Notes under the pieces: generated by a model
The model's database searches: none
Seen by the model: only the letters and a program-made list of their open reading frames with translations
What the model was told of the DNA's origin: nothing
Made by a program: the position numbers and the translations under genes
Part shown: piece after piece, positions 63,520-64,000 of the stretch
How positions within the stretch are numbered: position 1 is the stretch's first letter
Layout of the letters: every line of letters starts with the position of its first letter
Source: RGIG8767 sp964487395
GTDB taxonomy: Bacteria > Bacillota > Clostridia > Lachnospirales > Lachnospiraceae
Direction: 5' to 3'
Length of the DNA: 64,000 nt
NCBI GenBank assembly: GCA_964487395.1
Contig: CAZAQH010000001.1
Location: forward strand, 1-64,000

Positions 63520-64000
63520 TTATTTTGCCTCCTTTTTAATCGCATCAAACTTGCATAACTGCATACATAAACCGCATGCGTTACACATTGTTTCATCGAT
63601 TGAAATCGTACCATCTTCATTTTTTGTAAGTGCAGGGCATCCTGGTCTTAAGCATGCACCACATTTTTTACATTTTTCAGAAACCGGAACACATTTATCC
63701 GGAAATACATTGCCTTTTAAAAGTACGCAGGGAGATTTTGTAATAATAACAGAAACTTCATCTCTTGCGGTTTCTCTTTTTACAATTTCTTCCAGTTCTT
63801 TTGTATCAAATGCATTTACTTCGTATACATGCTCGATTCCCATAGCCTTGCAAAGGTTATAAATATCAATTGCATAGGTCGGTTCTCCGCTAAGAGTTTT
63901 ACCGGTTGCTGCATGATCCTGATGACCTGTCATACCAGTTGTGGAATTATCTAAAATCATAACTGTTCCGGTTGCGTTGTTGTATACCATATTCATTAAA
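63520..64000 (-). CDS. iorA: Indolepyruvate:ferredoxin oxidoreductase, alpha subunit, 5' part outside the window
   Basis: Only the C-terminal about 160 residues are present; the frame is open at the window edge. It shows the end of the thiamine-pyrophosphate-binding domain (MVYNNATGTVMILDNSTTG, MTGHQDHAATG). Two ferredoxin-type 4Fe-4S motifs follow: CKKCGACLRPGCPA and CNACGLCMQLCKF. It is the catalytic subunit for aryl-pyruvate oxidation. The operon promoter lies beyond the window. Confidence 0.95.
   Translation of the reverse strand, partial: LMNMVYNNATGTVMILDNSTTGMTGHQDHAATGKTLSGEPTYAIDIYNLCKAMGIEHVYEVNAFDTKELEEIVKRETARDEVSVIITKSPCVLLKGNVFPDKCVPVSEKCKKCGACLRPGCPALTKNEDGTISIDETMCNACGLCMQLCKFDAIKKEAK

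Overview
The window looks like a chromosome segment of a low-GC anaerobic Firmicute, most likely a member of the Lachnospiraceae or a close relative (Clostridia). The pointers are the protein relatives (clostridial PurL-type FGAM synthase, an OFA-family transporter, an anaerobic glycerol-3-phosphate dehydrogenase set, IorAB), sporulation genes (sigK-, gpr-, spoIIP- and spoIID-like), strong GGAGG ribosome sites with some TTG/GTG starts, and A/T-rich intergenic DNA with TTGACA-17-TATAAT promoters. Most genes lie on the minus strand. A run of 10 Ns at 56184-56193 shows that this is a draft scaffold. No rRNA, tRNA, CRISPR array, phage or complete insertion sequence was found.

Layout. 0-8 kb: a comM/yifB ATPase gene cut by the window edge, an orphan pilT, a sigK-like sigma gene with an internal deletion, hemW, lepA, and a gpr-spoIIP locus collapsed into one fused, stop-interrupted frame; rpsT diverges from it. 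8-17 kb: a tight operon carA-carB-queH-argS-zinc-ribbon protein-TPM protein. 17-23.5 kb: an OFA transporter, then an unknown gene, a TetR regulator and purL. 23.6-29 kb: a plus-strand group (cyclic-nucleotide-domain protein, VanZ-like protein, hflX), a SEC-C protein and a small membrane protein. 29-32 kb: a three-gene anaerobic glycerol-3-phosphate dehydrogenase-type set. 32-43.5 kb: a large GGDEF/GAF/EAL protein, a HAD phosphatase, a LysR regulator, and purine synthesis genes (purA, purB, purF, purC) with a GGDEF gene overlapping purB. 43.5-46 kb: a polar amino acid ABC transporter with a clear promoter and operator-like palindromes. 46-53 kb: a four-gene operon of unknown function (giant beta/helical-repeat protein, possible actin/Hsp70-fold protein, helical-repeat protein, membrane coiled-coil protein). 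53-64 kb: a SpoIID-like/peptidoglycan-binding protein, a broken htpG behind a perfect CIRCE, a PrsA-like foldase, an FAD dehydrogenase, a PaaI thioesterase, a CapA-like lipoprotein, and an iorA-iorB-paaK-ACT operon for aryl-pyruvate oxidation.

How they work together. The central theme is housekeeping: five purine enzymes (PurF, PurL, PurC, PurB, PurA), carbamoyl phosphate for pyrimidines and arginine, translation (LepA, ArgS, S20, queuosine), and amino acid uptake and fermentation (ABC importer, IorAB/PaaK). Several well-conserved genes are damaged in short intervals. SigK has lost about 29 residues between two NEI repeats. GPR and SpoIIP are fused by a deletion and carry a UAG at codon 5. 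HtpG has an internal frame change plus a scaffold gap flanked by two different versions of the same motif. This suggests either a lineage losing sporulation or a composite/mis-joined assembly; read-level checks would separate the two. The best candidate for an undescribed system is the four-gene operon at 46049-52978.
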